From assembly GCA_902594605.1 (NCBI GenBank), contig CACJMR010000006.1, forward strand, positions 1 through 34,232: a stretch of DNA of 34,232 bases, in the 5' to 3' direction. Within the stretch, counting starts at the first letter, position 1, and each line of letters starts with the position of its first letter. The notes below the pieces were generated by a model, which made no database searches, was not told the origin of the DNA, and saw only the letters and a list, made by a program, of their open reading frames with translations. This DNA comes from an uncultured Pelagibacteraceae bacterium (GTDB lineage Bacteria > Pseudomonadota > Alphaproteobacteria > Pelagibacterales > Pelagibacteraceae). The translations under genes were made by a program, and so were the position numbers. This document shows, piece by piece, positions 7,162 through 20,999 of this stretch.

Positions 7162-10100
7162 AAAAATATTAGTTGTAGGGGCTGGTCCAATAATTATAGG
7201 ACAAGCATGTGAATTTGACTATTCAGGTACACAAGCGTGTAAAGCTCTAAAAGATGAAGGTTATAAAGTTGTCCTAATAAATTCAAATCCAGCAACAATT
7301 ATGACAGATCCAGATGTTGCGGATAAAACTTATATTGAACCAATTACACTTAATGTATTAGAAAAAATTCTCAAGAAAGAAAAACCAGATGCAATTCTTC
7401 CAACAATGGGAGGGCAAACTGCACTTAACCTTGCAATGGAAGCGGAGAAAAAAGGAATCCTAAAAAAATACAAAATTGAATTGATAGGAGCAAATTCTAA
7501 AGCAATTTCTAATGCCGAGGACAGAAAGAAATTTAGAAAAAATATGATTGATATTGGTTTAGATTTACCAAAATCTGAAATTGTTAATAACAATAATCAA
7601 GCATCAAAAGTATTAAAAAAAATTGGTTTGCCAGCAATCATAAGACCTGCTTTTACACTTGGTGGGCTTGGTGGGGGAATAGCCAAAACTAAAAAAGATT
7701 ATTTTAAGATTGTTAAAAATGGATTGCATGAGTCTCCAGTAAGTCAAGTTCTTGTAGAGGAATGTTTAGAGGGTTGGAAAGAATTTGAGATGGAGGTTGT
7801 AAGAGATAAGAAAGATAACTGTATCATCATTTGCTCGATTGAAAATATAGATCCAATGGGAATTCATACGGGTGACTCAGTAACAATTGCACCAGCTCTT
7901 ACACTTACAGATAAAGAATACCAAGTAATGAGAAATGCATCTATTGCATGTTTGAGAAAAATTGGGGTTGAAACTGGAGGATCAAATGTTCAGTTTGCTA
8001 TCAATCCTAAAAATGGTCGAATGGTTGTCATTGAAATGAATCCACGTGTATCAAGATCCTCAGCACTTGCATCAAAAGCAACTGGATTTCCAATTGCGAA
8101 AGTAGCTGCAAAATTAGCAGTTGGTTATACTCTAGATGAATTAAAAAATGAAATAACTAAAGTTACTCCTGCATCATTTGAACCAAGTATAGATTATGTG
8201 GTGACTAAAATACCAAGATTTACATTTGAAAAATTTTCTACTTCTCCTGCAACTTTAGGGACATCAATGAAATCGGTAGGTGAAGCAATGGCTATTGGAA
8301 GAAACTTTAAAGAATCTTTACAAAAGGCTCTGGTATCTCTTGAAACTGGTTTTTCAGGTTTAGACAGAATTTTTGATTTAAATAAAAAGCAAATTGAAAA
8401 GAAGCTTAAAGAAACTATTCCAAATAAGATATTACTAGTTGCTGAAGCTATTAGAAAAAAAATAAATTTAAAGAAAATATATAATTTATCCAAAATTGAT
8501 CCTTGGTTTTTAGAGCAAATTAAAGAAATAGTCGATTGTGAAACACAAATAAAAACTAAAGGACTTCCTGTAGATTTTGCAGAATTTAACAGAATAAAAT
8601 CAATAGGATTTTCAGATAAAAAACTTTCGGAATTAACTAAAACGTCTGAAGAAATTGTTAGAAGAAAAAGATCAGCGCTTAAAATACTTCCAGTTTATAA
8701 AAAAGTAGATACTTGTGCAGCTGAATTCAAATCGTTTACGCCTTATATGTATTCGACATATCAAAGAAACTTTTCAATTAACTCAGAATGTGAAGCAGAT
8801 CCATCTAATAAGAAAAAAATAATTATTCTTGGAGGAGGACCAAATAGAATTGGTCAAGGAATCGAGTTTGATTATTGCTGTTGTCAGGCAAGTTTTTCAT
8901 TAAAAGACGCAGGTTTTGAGACTATTATGGTTAATTGTAACCCTGAAACAGTATCAACAGACTATGATACGAGTGATCGATTATACTTTGAACCTTTAAA
9001 AGAAGAATACGTTTTTAATATAATTAAAAAAGAGCAAGAAAAAGGAAATCTGATAGGTGTAATAGCCCAGTTTGGTGGCCAAACACCGATTAAGCTTGCT
9101 AAATTTTTACACGACAACAAGCTTCCAATTTTAGGAACACAATATACCTCTATTGATTTAGCAGAAGATAGAGACCGATTTAGAAATTTATTGAATAAAT
9201 TAAAACTAAGACAAGCAGAGAGTGGGATTGCAAAGACATTTAATCAGGCAATAAAAATTGCAGATAAAATAGGATTACCATTAATGGTAAGACCTTCATA
9301 TGTTCTAGGTGGAAGAGCAATGGAAATTGTTCATGAAAAAAATCAGCTTAAAAAATTTGTTGAAGAGGCATTTAAAGCCGCAGAAGAAAATCCAATTTTG
9401 ATTGATAAATTTATTGATCATGCAATGGAAGTAGATGTGGATGCCATATCAGATGGAAAACAGGTTCACGTTGCAGGAATTATGCAACATATCGAAGAAG
9501 CAGGAATCCATTCAGGAGACTCAGCTTGTAGTTTACCACCTGTTTCAATTAAACCTTATCTTCTTAAAGAAATAGAAGATCAAACTAAAAAACTTGCTAT
9601 AGCTTTAAATGTAAAAGGTTTTATGAATATACAGTTTGCAATTAAAAAAGATGAAATTTATGTGATTGAAGTAAATCCTAGAGCAAGTCGAACAGTACCT
9701 TTTGTATCAAAAGCAAAAGGATTGCCCCTAGCTAAAATTGCATCAAGAGTAATGGCTGGTGAAAAGTTATCTAAGTTTAATTTAAAAGATAAATCTAAAG
9801 GTATGTACGCAGTTAAAGAAGCTGTATTTCCATTTAATAAATTTCCCAACAGTGACTTATTGTTAGGGCCTGAGATGAAGTCGACAGGAGAAGTTATGGG
9901 ATTTGATAAAAATTTTGGAATGGCTTTTGCTAAAAGTCAGATCGCAGCAGCTAACTCGTTACCAAAACAAGGATTAGCTTTTATATCTCTCAAAGATAGT
10001 CATAAAGATGAAGGAATAGATTTAGCTAAAGAACTTCTTAAACTTAAGTTTACATTATGTGCAACTAGAGGAACTGCAGAATATATTCGAAAGCATGGGA

Positions 10101-10363
10101 TGAAATGTAAAATTATAAATAAAGTAAGCACTGGATCACCTCACATAGTTGATGTTTTAGACTCTAAAAAAATTGCATTAGTAATAAATACTGGAGGTGG
10201 AAATAGTGAACATCGATTAAGTGATGCAATAGCTTTAAGAAGAGCAACACTAAAGAATAAAGTTCCTTATTGTACTAATATGTCTACTGCTCAAGCTTGT
10301 TTAGAGGCAATTAGATCACTAAAAACAAAAAGATTAGAAGTGACTTCTCTTCAGGAAGTTTAA
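7139..10363 (+). CDS. carB: Carbamoyl-phosphate synthase large subunit
   Basis: CarB makes carbamoyl phosphate from bicarbonate, two ATP and the ammonia delivered by CarA. The 1074 residues match the full-length family: first ATP-grasp half starting '[22 protein letters not shown]' (about residues 8-400), an oligomerisation segment, a second homologous half starting '[19 protein letters not shown]' (about 560-940), and a C-terminal MGS-like allosteric domain. The last includes '[15 protein letters not shown]' and '[15 protein letters not shown]'. The internal duplication is plain in the paired motifs [18 protein letters not shown] and [38 protein letters not shown]. The 23-nt overlap with carA suggests coupled translation in equal amounts. 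Its 3' end overlaps the minus-strand oxygenase gene by 4 nt. Confidence 0.98.
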   Translation: MPKRKDIKKILVVGAGPIIIGQACEFDYSGTQACKALKDEGYKVVLINSNPATIMTDPDVADKTYIEPITLNVLEKILKKEKPDAILPTMGGQTALNLAMEAEKKGILKKYKIELIGANSKAISNAEDRKKFRKNMIDIGLDLPKSEIVNNNNQASKVLKKIGLPAIIRPAFTLGGLGGGIAKTKKDYFKIVKNGLHESPVSQVLVEECLEGWKEFEMEVVRDKKDNCIIICSIENIDPMGIHTGDSVTIAPALTLTDKEYQVMRNASIACLRKIGVETGGSNVQFAINPKNGRMVVIEMNPRVSRSSALASKATGFPIAKVAAKLAVGYTLDELKNEITKVTPASFEPSIDYVVTKIPRFTFEKFSTSPATLGTSMKSVGEAMAIGRNFKESLQKALVSLETGFSGLDRIFDLNKKQIEKKLKETIPNKILLVAEAIRKKINLKKIYNLSKIDPWFLEQIKEIVDCETQIKTKGLPVDFAEFNRIKSIGFSDKKLSELTKTSEEIVRRKRSALKILPVYKKVDTCAAEFKSFTPYMYSTYQRNFSINSECEADPSNKKKIIILGGGPNRIGQGIEFDYCCCQASFSLKDAGFETIMVNCNPETVSTDYDTSDRLYFEPLKEEYVFNIIKKEQEKGNLIGVIAQFGGQTPIKLAKFLHDNKLPILGTQYTSIDLAEDRDRFRNLLNKLKLRQAESGIAKTFNQAIKIADKIGLPLMVRPSYVLGGRAMEIVHEKNQLKKFVEEAFKAAEENPILIDKFIDHAMEVDVDAISDGKQVHVAGIMQHIEEAGIHSGDSACSLPPVSIKPYLLKEIEDQTKKLAIALNVKGFMNIQFAIKKDEIYVIEVNPRASRTVPFVSKAKGLPLAKIASRVMAGEKLSKFNLKDKSKGMYAVKEAVFPFNKFPNSDLLLGPEMKSTGEVMGFDKNFGMAFAKSQIAAANSLPKQGLAFISLKDSHKDEGIDLAKELLKLKFTLCATRGTAEYIRKHGMKCKIINKVSTGSPHIVDVLDSKKIALVINTGGGNSEHRLSDAIALRRATLKNKVPYCTNMSTAQACLEAIRSLKTKRLEVTSLQEV

Positions 10364-11025
10364 GAATTTACTTTCCAATCAGTTTCAAAAGTAACATAAT
10401 TTACTTGAATACATCGTCTTTCTTTAACGATCTTTTTCTTCTCCATACCATGCCAAGTGTTTGGTCCACTTGTAAAAAGATAGCCATAATTATGTTTGTA
10501 AGGAAGTGTCTTAACCTTTTCTAATTTTTCATTATAAAAATCAGTTCCTAAATCTTCAGACTCATTTGTTTTATTAACAAATATTAAGCCTGACATAAGT
10601 TTTTCTTTTATATCGCAATGAGGTTTTAACCAAAATCCCTCTCGGTCACATATGACCTCGACTCTGACATAGGAATTAGATAAATCTTTATTTATCATTT
10701 TAGAAATTGTTTCATATGTTTCTTTAGATTGAAGCTCATTTATAAATTTTACTAAATTTGGAAATTGAGATGAGTTTTCTTTATTAATAAAACATCTAAA
10801 CTTTATCGCTTGTCCGCCTGAAGCTATACCTTTTCTAAATTCTGCAGCTCCACCATCTATTGCTCTTGTTCCATCGTAATTAAGATTATGTTTACTTACA
10901 TCAGGAATGTCAGCTTTTACTATTTCATCAATTGCTCCTTCTGACAAAGCATCACTATACTCCCAGTGATTAAAAGGAAAACTATGTTCTTTTGAATTAT
11001 TTTTAATTGAATTTAAAAATGACAT
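10360..11025 (-). CDS. Putative 2-oxoglutarate/Fe(II)-dependent oxygenase
   Basis: A 221-residue protein whose C-terminal half carries the signature of 2OG-Fe(II) dioxygenases. It has an HxD motif at H136-C-D138 (in '[19 protein letters not shown]'), a distal H192 (in '[10 protein letters not shown]') and an Arg at 203/204 placed to bind the 2-oxoglutarate carboxylate, as expected for a double-stranded beta-helix fold. The first 70 residues do not match anything I recognise, and the substrate is unknown. No signal peptide or membrane segment is visible. Its ATG overlaps the stop of the upstream ELM1-family gene by one base (TAATG), so the two are translationally coupled and probably work together. 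The 3' end overlaps carB by 4 nt. Confidence is good for the family, low for any specific role. Confidence 0.7.
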   Translation of the reverse strand: MSFLNSIKNNSKEHSFPFNHWEYSDALSEGAIDEIVKADIPDVSKHNLNYDGTRAIDGGAAEFRKGIASGGQAIKFRCFINKENSSQFPNLVKFINELQSKETYETISKMINKDLSNSYVRVEVICDREGFWLKPHCDIKEKLMSGLIFVNKTNESEDLGTDFYNEKLEKVKTLPYKHNYGYLFTSGPNTWHGMEKKKIVKERRCIQVNYVTFETDWKVNS

Positions 11026-11969
11026 TATGATTGTATTTTTTCTTTAATAATTTTTGCTACTCTATTCGTTTCATCTAATTTTTGATAGTTCCAATTTTCA
11101 ATTTCTTCACCTAAGTTTCTAGTAATATTTAATTCTCTAAATAAATTTCTAAAATTCTGAAATCTGACGTCTTTCCTTTTTGGTAAAATATTAGCAACAT
11201 AAATTGGTTTTCCAGTCAAAGCAGCTTCTGATATCATTGAGCTAGAGTCGCATGTTACAACTATATTTTCTGAAATAGCTAAAGCTGAAAGATAAGCTTT
11301 TTTATCAACATTCATAATCACAGTGTGATTTTCTCCAAAAAACTCTTTTGCATAATGTATAGTATTTAATGGTGTTCTCATTGAAGGTATCACCACAAGT
11401 TGAAAATCATGTTTTTTCAATAGTTTGTAAAAAATTGAAAAGATATGCTTCATATTTTTTGTTGAGTAGTCATAATATTTTGTAGGACCACCCATTATCA
11501 AACACCAAATTTTTCTATTATCCTGTTTGATATATGAATTTAAATAACTTCTATTTTCTTCAATTTCATTTTCTGTTAAATAGTGAATTGCACCTTTTGT
11601 TTTAATTACATTTGGACCACTTATCCCATCATGTTCGGGAGCAACAATAAAATCAAAATGATTAAAATCTACTTTTGGATCTTGAATATGAATATTTGAA
11701 ACTTTTTTTTTTGAAATACTTTTTAAGTGGATTGAGGGAATCACACTTTTTCTTCCACATGAAATAATTATATCAAAATCAGTCTCGTTTATTTTTTTAT
11801 AAACATTTTGTGATATTGGAGTTAATTTTGGAGGAACAATTTTCCAAAAATTATTTAGTTCAACCTTATGGTGTGTAAAATCAATACCCAAAGCTTTTGC
11901 TAAACCTTCTACCTGGCTTATCATGCCATGCATTCCTTGAGTTAATAATAAACCTTTTAATTTAGACAT
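11025..11969 (-). CDS. ELM1/GtrOC1-family putative glycosyltransferase
   Basis: A 314-residue protein of the family named after plant mitochondrial fission factor ELM1 (formerly DUF1022). It resembles two-domain GT-B glycosyltransferases. Supporting segments are 'LLLTQGMHGMISQVEGLAKALG' at the N-terminus, 'DFDIIISCGRKSVIPSIHL' (near 65-84), 'FDFIVAPEHDGISGPNVIKTKGAIHYLT' and the typical 'WCLIMGGPTKYYDYS' near 154-168. The nucleotide-sugar-like site 'VTCDSSSMISEAALTGKPIYVANI' lies near 238-261. No membrane segment is seen. Bacterial members are often considered glycosyltransferases, but no activity can be assigned from sequence alone. It is followed by a coupled putative 2OG oxygenase gene and is divergent from trxB across 21 nt. 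Confidence 0.8.
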   Translation of the reverse strand: MSKLKGLLLTQGMHGMISQVEGLAKALGIDFTHHKVELNNFWKIVPPKLTPISQNVYKKINETDFDIIISCGRKSVIPSIHLKSISKKKVSNIHIQDPKVDFNHFDFIVAPEHDGISGPNVIKTKGAIHYLTENEIEENRSYLNSYIKQDNRKIWCLIMGGPTKYYDYSTKNMKHIFSIFYKLLKKHDFQLVVIPSMRTPLNTIHYAKEFFGENHTVIMNVDKKAYLSALAISENIVVTCDSSSMISEAALTGKPIYVANILPKRKDVRFQNFRNLFRELNITRNLGEEIENWNYQKLDETNRVAKIIKEKIQS

Positions 11970-11975
11970 TAATCA

Positions 11976-11983
11976 CTATATAG
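11976..11983. promoter_or_regulatory. Palindromic TATA element shared by trxB and the ELM1-family gene
   Basis: The 21-nt gap between the two divergent ATG codons (11969 on minus, 11991 on plus) has the perfect palindrome CTATATAG at its centre. TATATA (11977-11982) ends 8 nt from the trxB ATG and 7 nt from the ELM1-family ATG. A -10 box read in either direction would therefore start RNA at or next to each start codon. For the minus direction a TTGGAT (12006-12001) sits 18 nt upstream; no good -35 box is seen for trxB. Confidence 0.35.
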
Positions 11984-11990
11984 CTTTCAT

Positions 11991-12938
11991 ATGAGTCAAA
12001 ATCCAACTAAACACACAAAAGTGTTAATAATTGGATCTGGTCCTGCCGGATACACAGCAGCAGTTTATGCGGCTCGAGCGATGTTAAATCCAATCTTAGT
12101 TTATGGTTCTGAACCTGGTGGTCAATTAACAACAACTACTGATGTCGAAAATTTTCCAGGATTTGCTGAAGTTATTCAGGGTCCTTGGTTGATGGATCAA
12201 ATGAAAGAACAAGCTAAAGCTGTTGGTACAGAAATGATAGAGGACCACATAAGCAATGTTAATTTAAAAACTTCTCCGTTTGAGGCATCAGGAGATAGTG
12301 GTCAAAAATATACCGCTGATAGTATAATAATTTCTACAGGTGCTCAGGCAAGATGGTTAAATCTAAAATCTGAACAAGAGTTTAGAGGATTTGGTGTCTC
12401 TGCTTGTGCAACATGTGATGGTTTCTTTTTTAAAAATAAAGAGGTTGCTGTAGTTGGTGGAGGAAATGCAGCTGTTGAGGAAGCGATGTTTCTTACAAAA
12501 TTTGCATCAAAAGTAAAATTAATTCATAGACGAGATAGTTTAAGAGCTGAGAAAATGCTTCAAAAAAAATTAATGGAAAATAAAAAAATTGAAATTATTT
12601 GGGATTCAGTGATTGAGGATGTGTTAGGTGAAAAAGATCCTAAAAATGTTAGGGGAATTAAAATTAAAAATGTCAAAACAAACGAAATACAAGAATTAAA
12701 GCTTGATGGTGTATTCATAGCTATTGGTCATGATCCAGCAACTCAACTATTTAAAGATCAACTGGAAATGGATAAAGAAGGATACTTGATCACAAAAGCA
12801 GACTCAACTGAAACCAATGTACCTGGTGTTTTTGCTGCTGGAGATGTAAAAGATAAAATTTTCAGACAAGCCGTTACAGCTGCAGGTATGGGGTGCATGG
12901 CAGCTCTTGAAGCAGAAAAACACCTCTCTCAAAATTAA
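11991..12938 (+). CDS. trxB: Thioredoxin reductase
   Basis: TrxB is a cytosolic flavoenzyme that uses NADPH to reduce thioredoxin. The 315-residue length is typical. FAD-binding GSGPAG is at residues 15-20, the redox-active CATC disulfide at 139-142, and the NADPH-binding GGGNAAVEEA starts at 156. The NADPH-selective HRRDSLRA follows, and the FAD-binding 'TNVPGVFAAGDV' is near the C-terminus. The ATG is 21 nt from the divergent ELM1-family gene. The downstream SDR gene begins on the very next base after the trxB stop, indicating one transcript. Confidence 0.97.
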   Translation: MSQNPTKHTKVLIIGSGPAGYTAAVYAARAMLNPILVYGSEPGGQLTTTTDVENFPGFAEVIQGPWLMDQMKEQAKAVGTEMIEDHISNVNLKTSPFEASGDSGQKYTADSIIISTGAQARWLNLKSEQEFRGFGVSACATCDGFFFKNKEVAVVGGGNAAVEEAMFLTKFASKVKLIHRRDSLRAEKMLQKKLMENKKIEIIWDSVIEDVLGEKDPKNVRGIKIKNVKTNEIQELKLDGVFIAIGHDPATQLFKDQLEMDKEGYLITKADSTETNVPGVFAAGDVKDKIFRQAVTAAGMGCMAALEAEKHLSQN

Positions 12939-13967
12939 ATGTCAGAAAAAGTATTGCTAACTGGCATTAGTGGTTGGATAGCAAAACATACAGCCATAGA
13001 ATTATTAAATTCTGGTTACAAAGTCCTAGGAACAGTAAGGAATGAAACTTTAATTGAACAAACCAAAGATACTATTAGTAAATACGCTCCTATAGATAAA
13101 TTATCTTTTATTAAATTAGATCTTGTTAAAGATGATGGATGGAATGATGCAGCTAAAGGATGTAAGTATATATTTCATATTGCATCTCCTTTTCCAATAA
13201 AAGTTTCAAATAATAGAGAAAGCTTATTACCTCCTGCAGTAGATGGTACTTTAAGGGTATTAAATGCAGGTATAAATGCTGGGGTAGATCAAATTGTTAA
13301 AACTTCTTCTATTGTTGCTATGTTTAGAAAACCTAACAGAACTAATCCTTATACATTTGGAGAAAAAGATTGGACTGATGAAAACTGGGTAGAAGGGGTA
13401 AATGATTATTTTTTATCAAAAACTAAAGCTGAGAGAGTTGCTTGGGAATTAATGGAAAGCAAAGGATTAAAAAATAAATTAACAACAATTTGTCCTGGTG
13501 GAGTTTTCGGTGATGCCCTAGATAAAAAAGGAGGTACTTCAATTGAGTATGTTAGACAATTCATGGCTGGTAAATTTCCTGGAGCGCCTAAATTTGCCGT
13601 TCTAATTTCTGATGTAAAAGATATTGCAAAAGCACATGTTGCTTGTATTGGAAATGATAAAGTTGGAGGTAGAAGGTTAATTGTTGGAAAAGAGGTAAAA
13701 AAATTAGTTGAATTATCCCAATTGATGGCTGAAGCAATGCCTGCTTATGCAAAAAAGCTTCCAAAAAAAGAGCTTCCAAATTTCATGGTTAAGTTGATAA
13801 GTTATTTAGACTCAAGTGCTAAAATGATGATACCTGATCTTGGAATTTTAATGCAAACCGACCCCTCTTATGCTGAAGAGTTATTAGGTTTTAAATTTAA
13901 AGCTGCAAAAGATTGTATGGCAGAGAATGCAAAATCTGTTGTAAGACTAGGTTTAGTTAAATTATAA
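12939..13967 (+). CDS. NAD(P)-dependent epimerase/dihydroflavonol reductase-like SDR
   Basis: An extended short-chain dehydrogenase/reductase of 342 residues. The N-terminal Rossmann motif is TGISGWIA (residues 8-15), the conserved 'IFHIASPF' follows, then the catalytic Ser region 'KTSSIVAMF' near 121-129 and the Y157-x3-K161 pair in YFLSK. Similarity is to dihydroflavonol-4-reductase/aldehyde reductase-type enzymes, which reduce carbonyl groups on varied substrates. The substrate here is unknown. It abuts trxB with no intergenic base, so it is probably co-expressed, though no functional link is evident. Its 3' end overlaps the minus-strand TIP30-like gene by 6 nt. Confidence 0.85.
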   Translation: MSEKVLLTGISGWIAKHTAIELLNSGYKVLGTVRNETLIEQTKDTISKYAPIDKLSFIKLDLVKDDGWNDAAKGCKYIFHIASPFPIKVSNNRESLLPPAVDGTLRVLNAGINAGVDQIVKTSSIVAMFRKPNRTNPYTFGEKDWTDENWVEGVNDYFLSKTKAERVAWELMESKGLKNKLTTICPGGVFGDALDKKGGTSIEYVRQFMAGKFPGAPKFAVLISDVKDIAKAHVACIGNDKVGGRRLIVGKEVKKLVELSQLMAEAMPAYAKKLPKKELPNFMVKLISYLDSSAKMMIPDLGILMQTDPSYAEELLGFKFKAAKDCMAENAKSVVRLGLVKL

Positions 13968-14608
13968 TTTTAAAATTTCATCAGACTCAAACGTAATTTT
14001 TTGCAAATTTTCTTTAGCAATTTTGATCATTGCTTTTGCAACATATTCTGAACTGATTGGTCTCATTTTTTTAAATGGCCCAAATAACAAAGGCGACAAT
14101 GCGCTAAAAGTCAAAATACCTATTTTTTCACCTACTCTGTTTTCTTTTCTTTTCCCAATTAAAAAAGAAGGTCTTAATATTCCTAATTTAGAGAAGTTTA
14201 ATCTTTTTAATTCTTCTTCAACTAAACCTTTAAATTTCACATAATTCCCAGAACTATTTGGATTAGCATATATTGAAGAAATAAAAATAAATGACTTAAC
14301 TGAATTAGCTTTTGCAATTTGTGCAATTTCCTTTGGAATATCTAACTCTACTTTTTGGTAATCATCTTTATCAGGAGTATTTTGCCTTGTAGTACCAATA
14401 CAAAAAAAACAATCATCCCCTGTAATTTCAGTTTTATGATTTCCTAAATTATTAAAATCAATATTTATAACCTCAACTTTTTCATTATTAATTGAAGTTT
14501 GTGAACGAACAAAAATTTTAATTTTAGTGTAATAATTATCTTGAATTAATTGATTAACCAAATGACCACCAATTAATCCGGTGGAACCAAATACTATGGC
14601 TGTTTTCA

Positions 14609-14609
<1 letters not shown>
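13962..14609 (-). CDS. NAD(P)-binding TIP30/HTATIP2-like protein
   Basis: A 215-residue atypical SDR. The N-terminus 'AIVFGSTGLIGGHLVNQLI' is a Rossmann-fold dinucleotide-binding motif, followed by 'DCFFCIGTTRQN', 'SFIFISSIYANPNSSGNYVKFKGLVEEEL' and 'LGILRPSFLIGKRKENRVGE'. The last two are typical of the HTATIP2/TIP30-like and YfcH-like group. A YxxxK pair is present as YVKFK. The biological substrate is unknown. Its ATG overlaps the aminotransferase stop by one base (TAATG), so translation is coupled. The call as an oxidoreductase-like protein is solid; the physiological role is open. Confidence 0.78.
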
Positions 14610-18000
<3,391 letters not shown>

Positions 18001-18019
<19 letters not shown>

Positions 18020-18753
18020 TAATTACTGGTGGGGCTACTCGAATGGGGGCAGCAATTGCCAGAAAATTATCTGGTCCAAATAAAGAAATCTTAATCCATT
18101 ACAACAAGTCAAAATTAAAAGCAGAAAAATTAAAAACAGAATTATCTAACAAAGGTACAAAAGTTTACACTGTAAAAGGTGATTTAAGTAAAGAAAATGA
18201 TATAAAAAAAATAATTAAATTTGCAAAATCTAAATTAAAGTTTTTTGATTGTCTTATTAATAACGCCTCTTTGTTTGAAAATGATAAATTAGAAAATTTT
18301 TCATTGGATAGTTGGAGTAAGCATTTAAGAACCAATTTAAGAGCTCCCGCATTATTAACGAAAGAATTTGCTAAAAATGTTAAAGGTAAAAATAATAATA
18401 TTATAAATATTATTGATCAAAGAGTTTTCAAATTAACCCCTTACTTTTTTTCCTACACTCTTAGTAAAACTGGTTTGTATACTTTAACAAAAACTAGCGC
18501 TATGAGTTTGGCTCCAAATATAAGAGTAAACGCAATTGCACCTGGACCCACTATAAAAAATCAAAGACAATCTGAAAAACATTTCAAAAAGCAATATTTA
18601 GCAACACCTCTTAAAAGACAAGTTGATGTGGAACAAATATGTAATGCTGTTGACTTTTTTATTAAAAATATATCTATTACTGGTCAAGTTTTGGCTATTG
18701 ATAGTGGTCAAAATCTTAACTGGCAAACCCCAGATGTAATGGGCAAAGAATGA
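18001..18753 (+). CDS. Pteridine reductase-like SDR (FolM/PTR1 type)
   Basis: A 250-residue short-chain dehydrogenase with the features that mark pteridine reductases. The cofactor motif is TGGATRMG (residues 9-16), the TGx3RxG form, which favours NADPH, instead of TGx3GxG. The catalytic set is D139-Y152-K156, with Asp in place of the usual SDR Ser at the same 13- and 4-residue spacing as in Leishmania PTR1. '[14 protein letters not shown]' and 'RVNAIAPGP' are standard SDR segments. The expected reaction is reduction of dihydropterins, as in E. coli FolM (dihydromonapterin reductase), possibly dihydrofolate as well. The neighbouring folB (4-nt ATGA overlap) supports a pterin role. The gene starts inside the end of uvrB. 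The exact substrate is not known. Confidence 0.8.
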
Positions 18754-19175
18754 AAAAAAATAATTTAAAAATTGTCAAAATAGATAAAAATAAAAGCTTA
18801 TTTAACTATGAGAAAAAAATCCTAATTAACGAATTAATCTTAGATTTAAAACTTGGTTATTACGATTTCGAAAAAGAAAAACCACAAAAAATTAAATTTA
18901 GTCTTGAAATAGACTATGAAGACAAAAAACCTTCAAGCGATAAAGATATCAAATCCATTGTTAATTATGGAACTATAGTAAAATTAATTACGAAACTTGT
19001 AAAAAAGAAACATTATAATTTCCTAGAAACTTTAGCAGAAGCTGTTTTTGACGAGTTATTTAAAGACAAGAGGATTGGTAAAATAATGTTGAAAATTGAA
19101 AAATTAGAAATTTTAAAACAGTGTTCATCTGTTGGTATTCAAATTACCAAAAAGAGAAGCCATGATAAGCTCTGA
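18750..19175 (+). CDS. folB: Dihydroneopterin aldolase family protein FolB
   Basis: FolB cleaves 7,8-dihydroneopterin to 6-hydroxymethyl-dihydropterin in folate synthesis; the sister family FolX epimerises dihydroneopterin triphosphate instead. The 141-residue protein has about 20 extra N-terminal residues and then the tunnelling fold: '[24 protein letters not shown]' (the Glu after YDF aligns with the pterin-binding region), '[12 protein letters not shown]', '[17 protein letters not shown]' and '[18 protein letters not shown]'. Overlap with the pteridine reductase-like gene (ATGA) suggests coupled expression. Family assignment is firm; aldolase versus epimerase is inferred from the family's commonest role. 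Confidence 0.85.
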   Translation: MKKNNLKIVKIDKNKSLFNYEKKILINELILDLKLGYYDFEKEKPQKIKFSLEIDYEDKKPSSDKDIKSIVNYGTIVKLITKLVKKKHYNFLETLAEAVFDELFKDKRIGKIMLKIEKLEILKQCSSVGIQITKKRSHDKL

Positions 19176-20997
19176 AATAGGAAAAGAAGTAATTAAAAAA
19201 GAGCTACCTCTAGTACCAAAACTTCCAGGCGTGTACAGGATGCTAAATGAAAAGAATGAAATTCTTTATGTAGGTAAAGCAAAAAATTTACCAAATAGAT
19301 TAAAGAGTTATGTTTCAGAAAAAAATCATATAATTAGAACTGAACGAATGTTGTCTCAAACAAGAAAATTAGAGATAACAACAACATCTAATGAAAGTGA
19401 AGCTTTACTACTAGAAGCAAATTTAATTAAAAAACATAAACCAAAATTTAATATCCTTTTACGTGATGATAAGTCATTTCCATTTATATTTATTGGTAAT
19501 AAAGATAAATGGCCTCAAATAAAAAGACATAGAGGAAAAAAAACAAAAGAAGGTTTTTACTTTGGACCTTTTGCCTCTGCTGGTTCAGCTAATTGGACAA
19601 TTAAAATGATACAAAAAATTTTTCATTTAAGAGTTTGTGATGACACCGTTTTCAAAAACAGAGAAAGACCTTGTATTTTATATCAAATAAAAAGATGTTC
19701 TGGACCTTGTGTAGGATATGTAAAAAAAGAGGAATACAATCAAACAGTAGAAGATGCTATTGAATTTGTTTCAGGCAAATCTAGGAAAATTCAAAAAAAT
19801 CTTTCTAAACAAATGGAAAAAGCAAGTGAGGACCTTGATTTTGAAAAAGCTGTAATTTTAAGAGATAGAATTAAAGCATTAAACATAATTCAATCTTCTC
19901 AGAGAATTAATGAAGCAAACTTAGTTGAGGCAGATGTTATTGCTGGATATAAAGAGTCTGGAAAAACTTGTATTCAAGTATTTTTTTATAGATCAAAACA
20001 GAATTGGGGCAATCAAGCTTTTTTCCCAAAACACGATCCAGATGAAAAGTTTAGTGAAATCCTTAATTCATTTGTTTCTCAATTTTATGAAAATAAAAGT
20101 GTTCCTTCGTCGGTTATCCTTTCAGAAGAAATAAAGGAAAAAGCACTAATTGAAAAAACACTGACACAAAAAGAAGGTAAACAGATAAATATTTCAGTTG
20201 CAAAAAAAGGATCAAAACTAAAAGTAATTAATCAAGCAATTAAAAACGCAAAAGATAGTCTAAATAGAAAACTTTATGAAAGTCAGAATAATAAAGAATT
20301 GTTCGATGCAGTAGCTAAAAAATTTAATTTAGAAACCAATATAAACTTAATTGAGGTTTATGATAATAGTCATATTCAGGGCACAAATAGTGTTGGTGCT
20401 TTAATAGCCTACGGCGATGAAGGATTTATCAAAAAAAGATATAGAAAATTTAATATTAAGCATAAAAAAAATGAACAAGACGACTATGGAATGATGAGAG
20501 AGGTATTAAATAGAAGGTTCAAAAGAGCAGTTCAAGAAAAAGATAATTACCTTGCTTTTCCTGATTTGGTTCTAGTAGATGGGGGAAAAGGACAATATTC
20601 AGTCGCCAGAGAGAGCCTTAATGAATTAGGACTTCACGACATTCCAATCATTGCAATAGCAAAAGGTAAATTTAGAAATAGTGGAAATGAAACCTTTTTT
20701 CACAATGGCAAAGAATATAAATTCACTAGAAATGACCCTACTCTATTTTTTCTTCAAAGAATAAGAGATGAGTCGCATAGATTTGCCATAAGCGCTCACA
20801 GAGCAAAGAGAAAAAAAGGTATAAGCAAATCTCTGTTAGATCAAATAGAGGGGATTGGGGCTATAAGAAAAAGAGCTTTATTGAACCATTTTGGGTCTGC
20901 AAGATCTGTTGAGTCTGCTAGCTTAGATGAAATAAAATCTGTAGAAGGTGTTGAAGAAAAAGTAGCCAAAAAGATATATAACTTTTTTCACGAATAA
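19162..20997 (+). CDS. uvrC: UvrABC excinuclease subunit C
   Basis: UvrC makes both incisions in nucleotide excision repair. I choose the ATG at 19162 (611 residues, near the E. coli length). A TTG at 19132 would add ten residues and lengthen the folB overlap from 14 to 44 nt without adding conserved sequence. Domains in order are the GIY-YIG nuclease ('[20 protein letters not shown]'), a Cys-rich patch ('[15 protein letters not shown]'), the UVR domain ('[21 protein letters not shown]'), the RNase H-like 5' nuclease ('[21 protein letters not shown]', 'LVDGGKGQ') and a C-terminal helix-hairpin-helix pair. It shares a transcript with uvrB upstream, and pgsA follows after 2 nt. Confidence 0.96.
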   Translation: MISSEIGKEVIKKELPLVPKLPGVYRMLNEKNEILYVGKAKNLPNRLKSYVSEKNHIIRTERMLSQTRKLEITTTSNESEALLLEANLIKKHKPKFNILLRDDKSFPFIFIGNKDKWPQIKRHRGKKTKEGFYFGPFASAGSANWTIKMIQKIFHLRVCDDTVFKNRERPCILYQIKRCSGPCVGYVKKEEYNQTVEDAIEFVSGKSRKIQKNLSKQMEKASEDLDFEKAVILRDRIKALNIIQSSQRINEANLVEADVIAGYKESGKTCIQVFFYRSKQNWGNQAFFPKHDPDEKFSEILNSFVSQFYENKSVPSSVILSEEIKEKALIEKTLTQKEGKQINISVAKKGSKLKVINQAIKNAKDSLNRKLYESQNNKELFDAVAKKFNLETNINLIEVYDNSHIQGTNSVGALIAYGDEGFIKKRYRKFNIKHKKNEQDDYGMMREVLNRRFKRAVQEKDNYLAFPDLVLVDGGKGQYSVARESLNELGLHDIPIIAIAKGKFRNSGNETFFHNGKEYKFTRNDPTLFFLQRIRDESHRFAISAHRAKRKKGISKSLLDQIEGIGAIRKRALLNHFGSARSVESASLDEIKSVEGVEEKVAKKIYNFFHE

Positions 20998-20999
20998 TT

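Noticed and set aside
8194..8493. Open frame of 99 codons antisense to carB
   Set aside because: It is a shadow of carB, rich in Phe/Leu/Ile from reversed Lys/Glu codons, with no plausible start context or homology.
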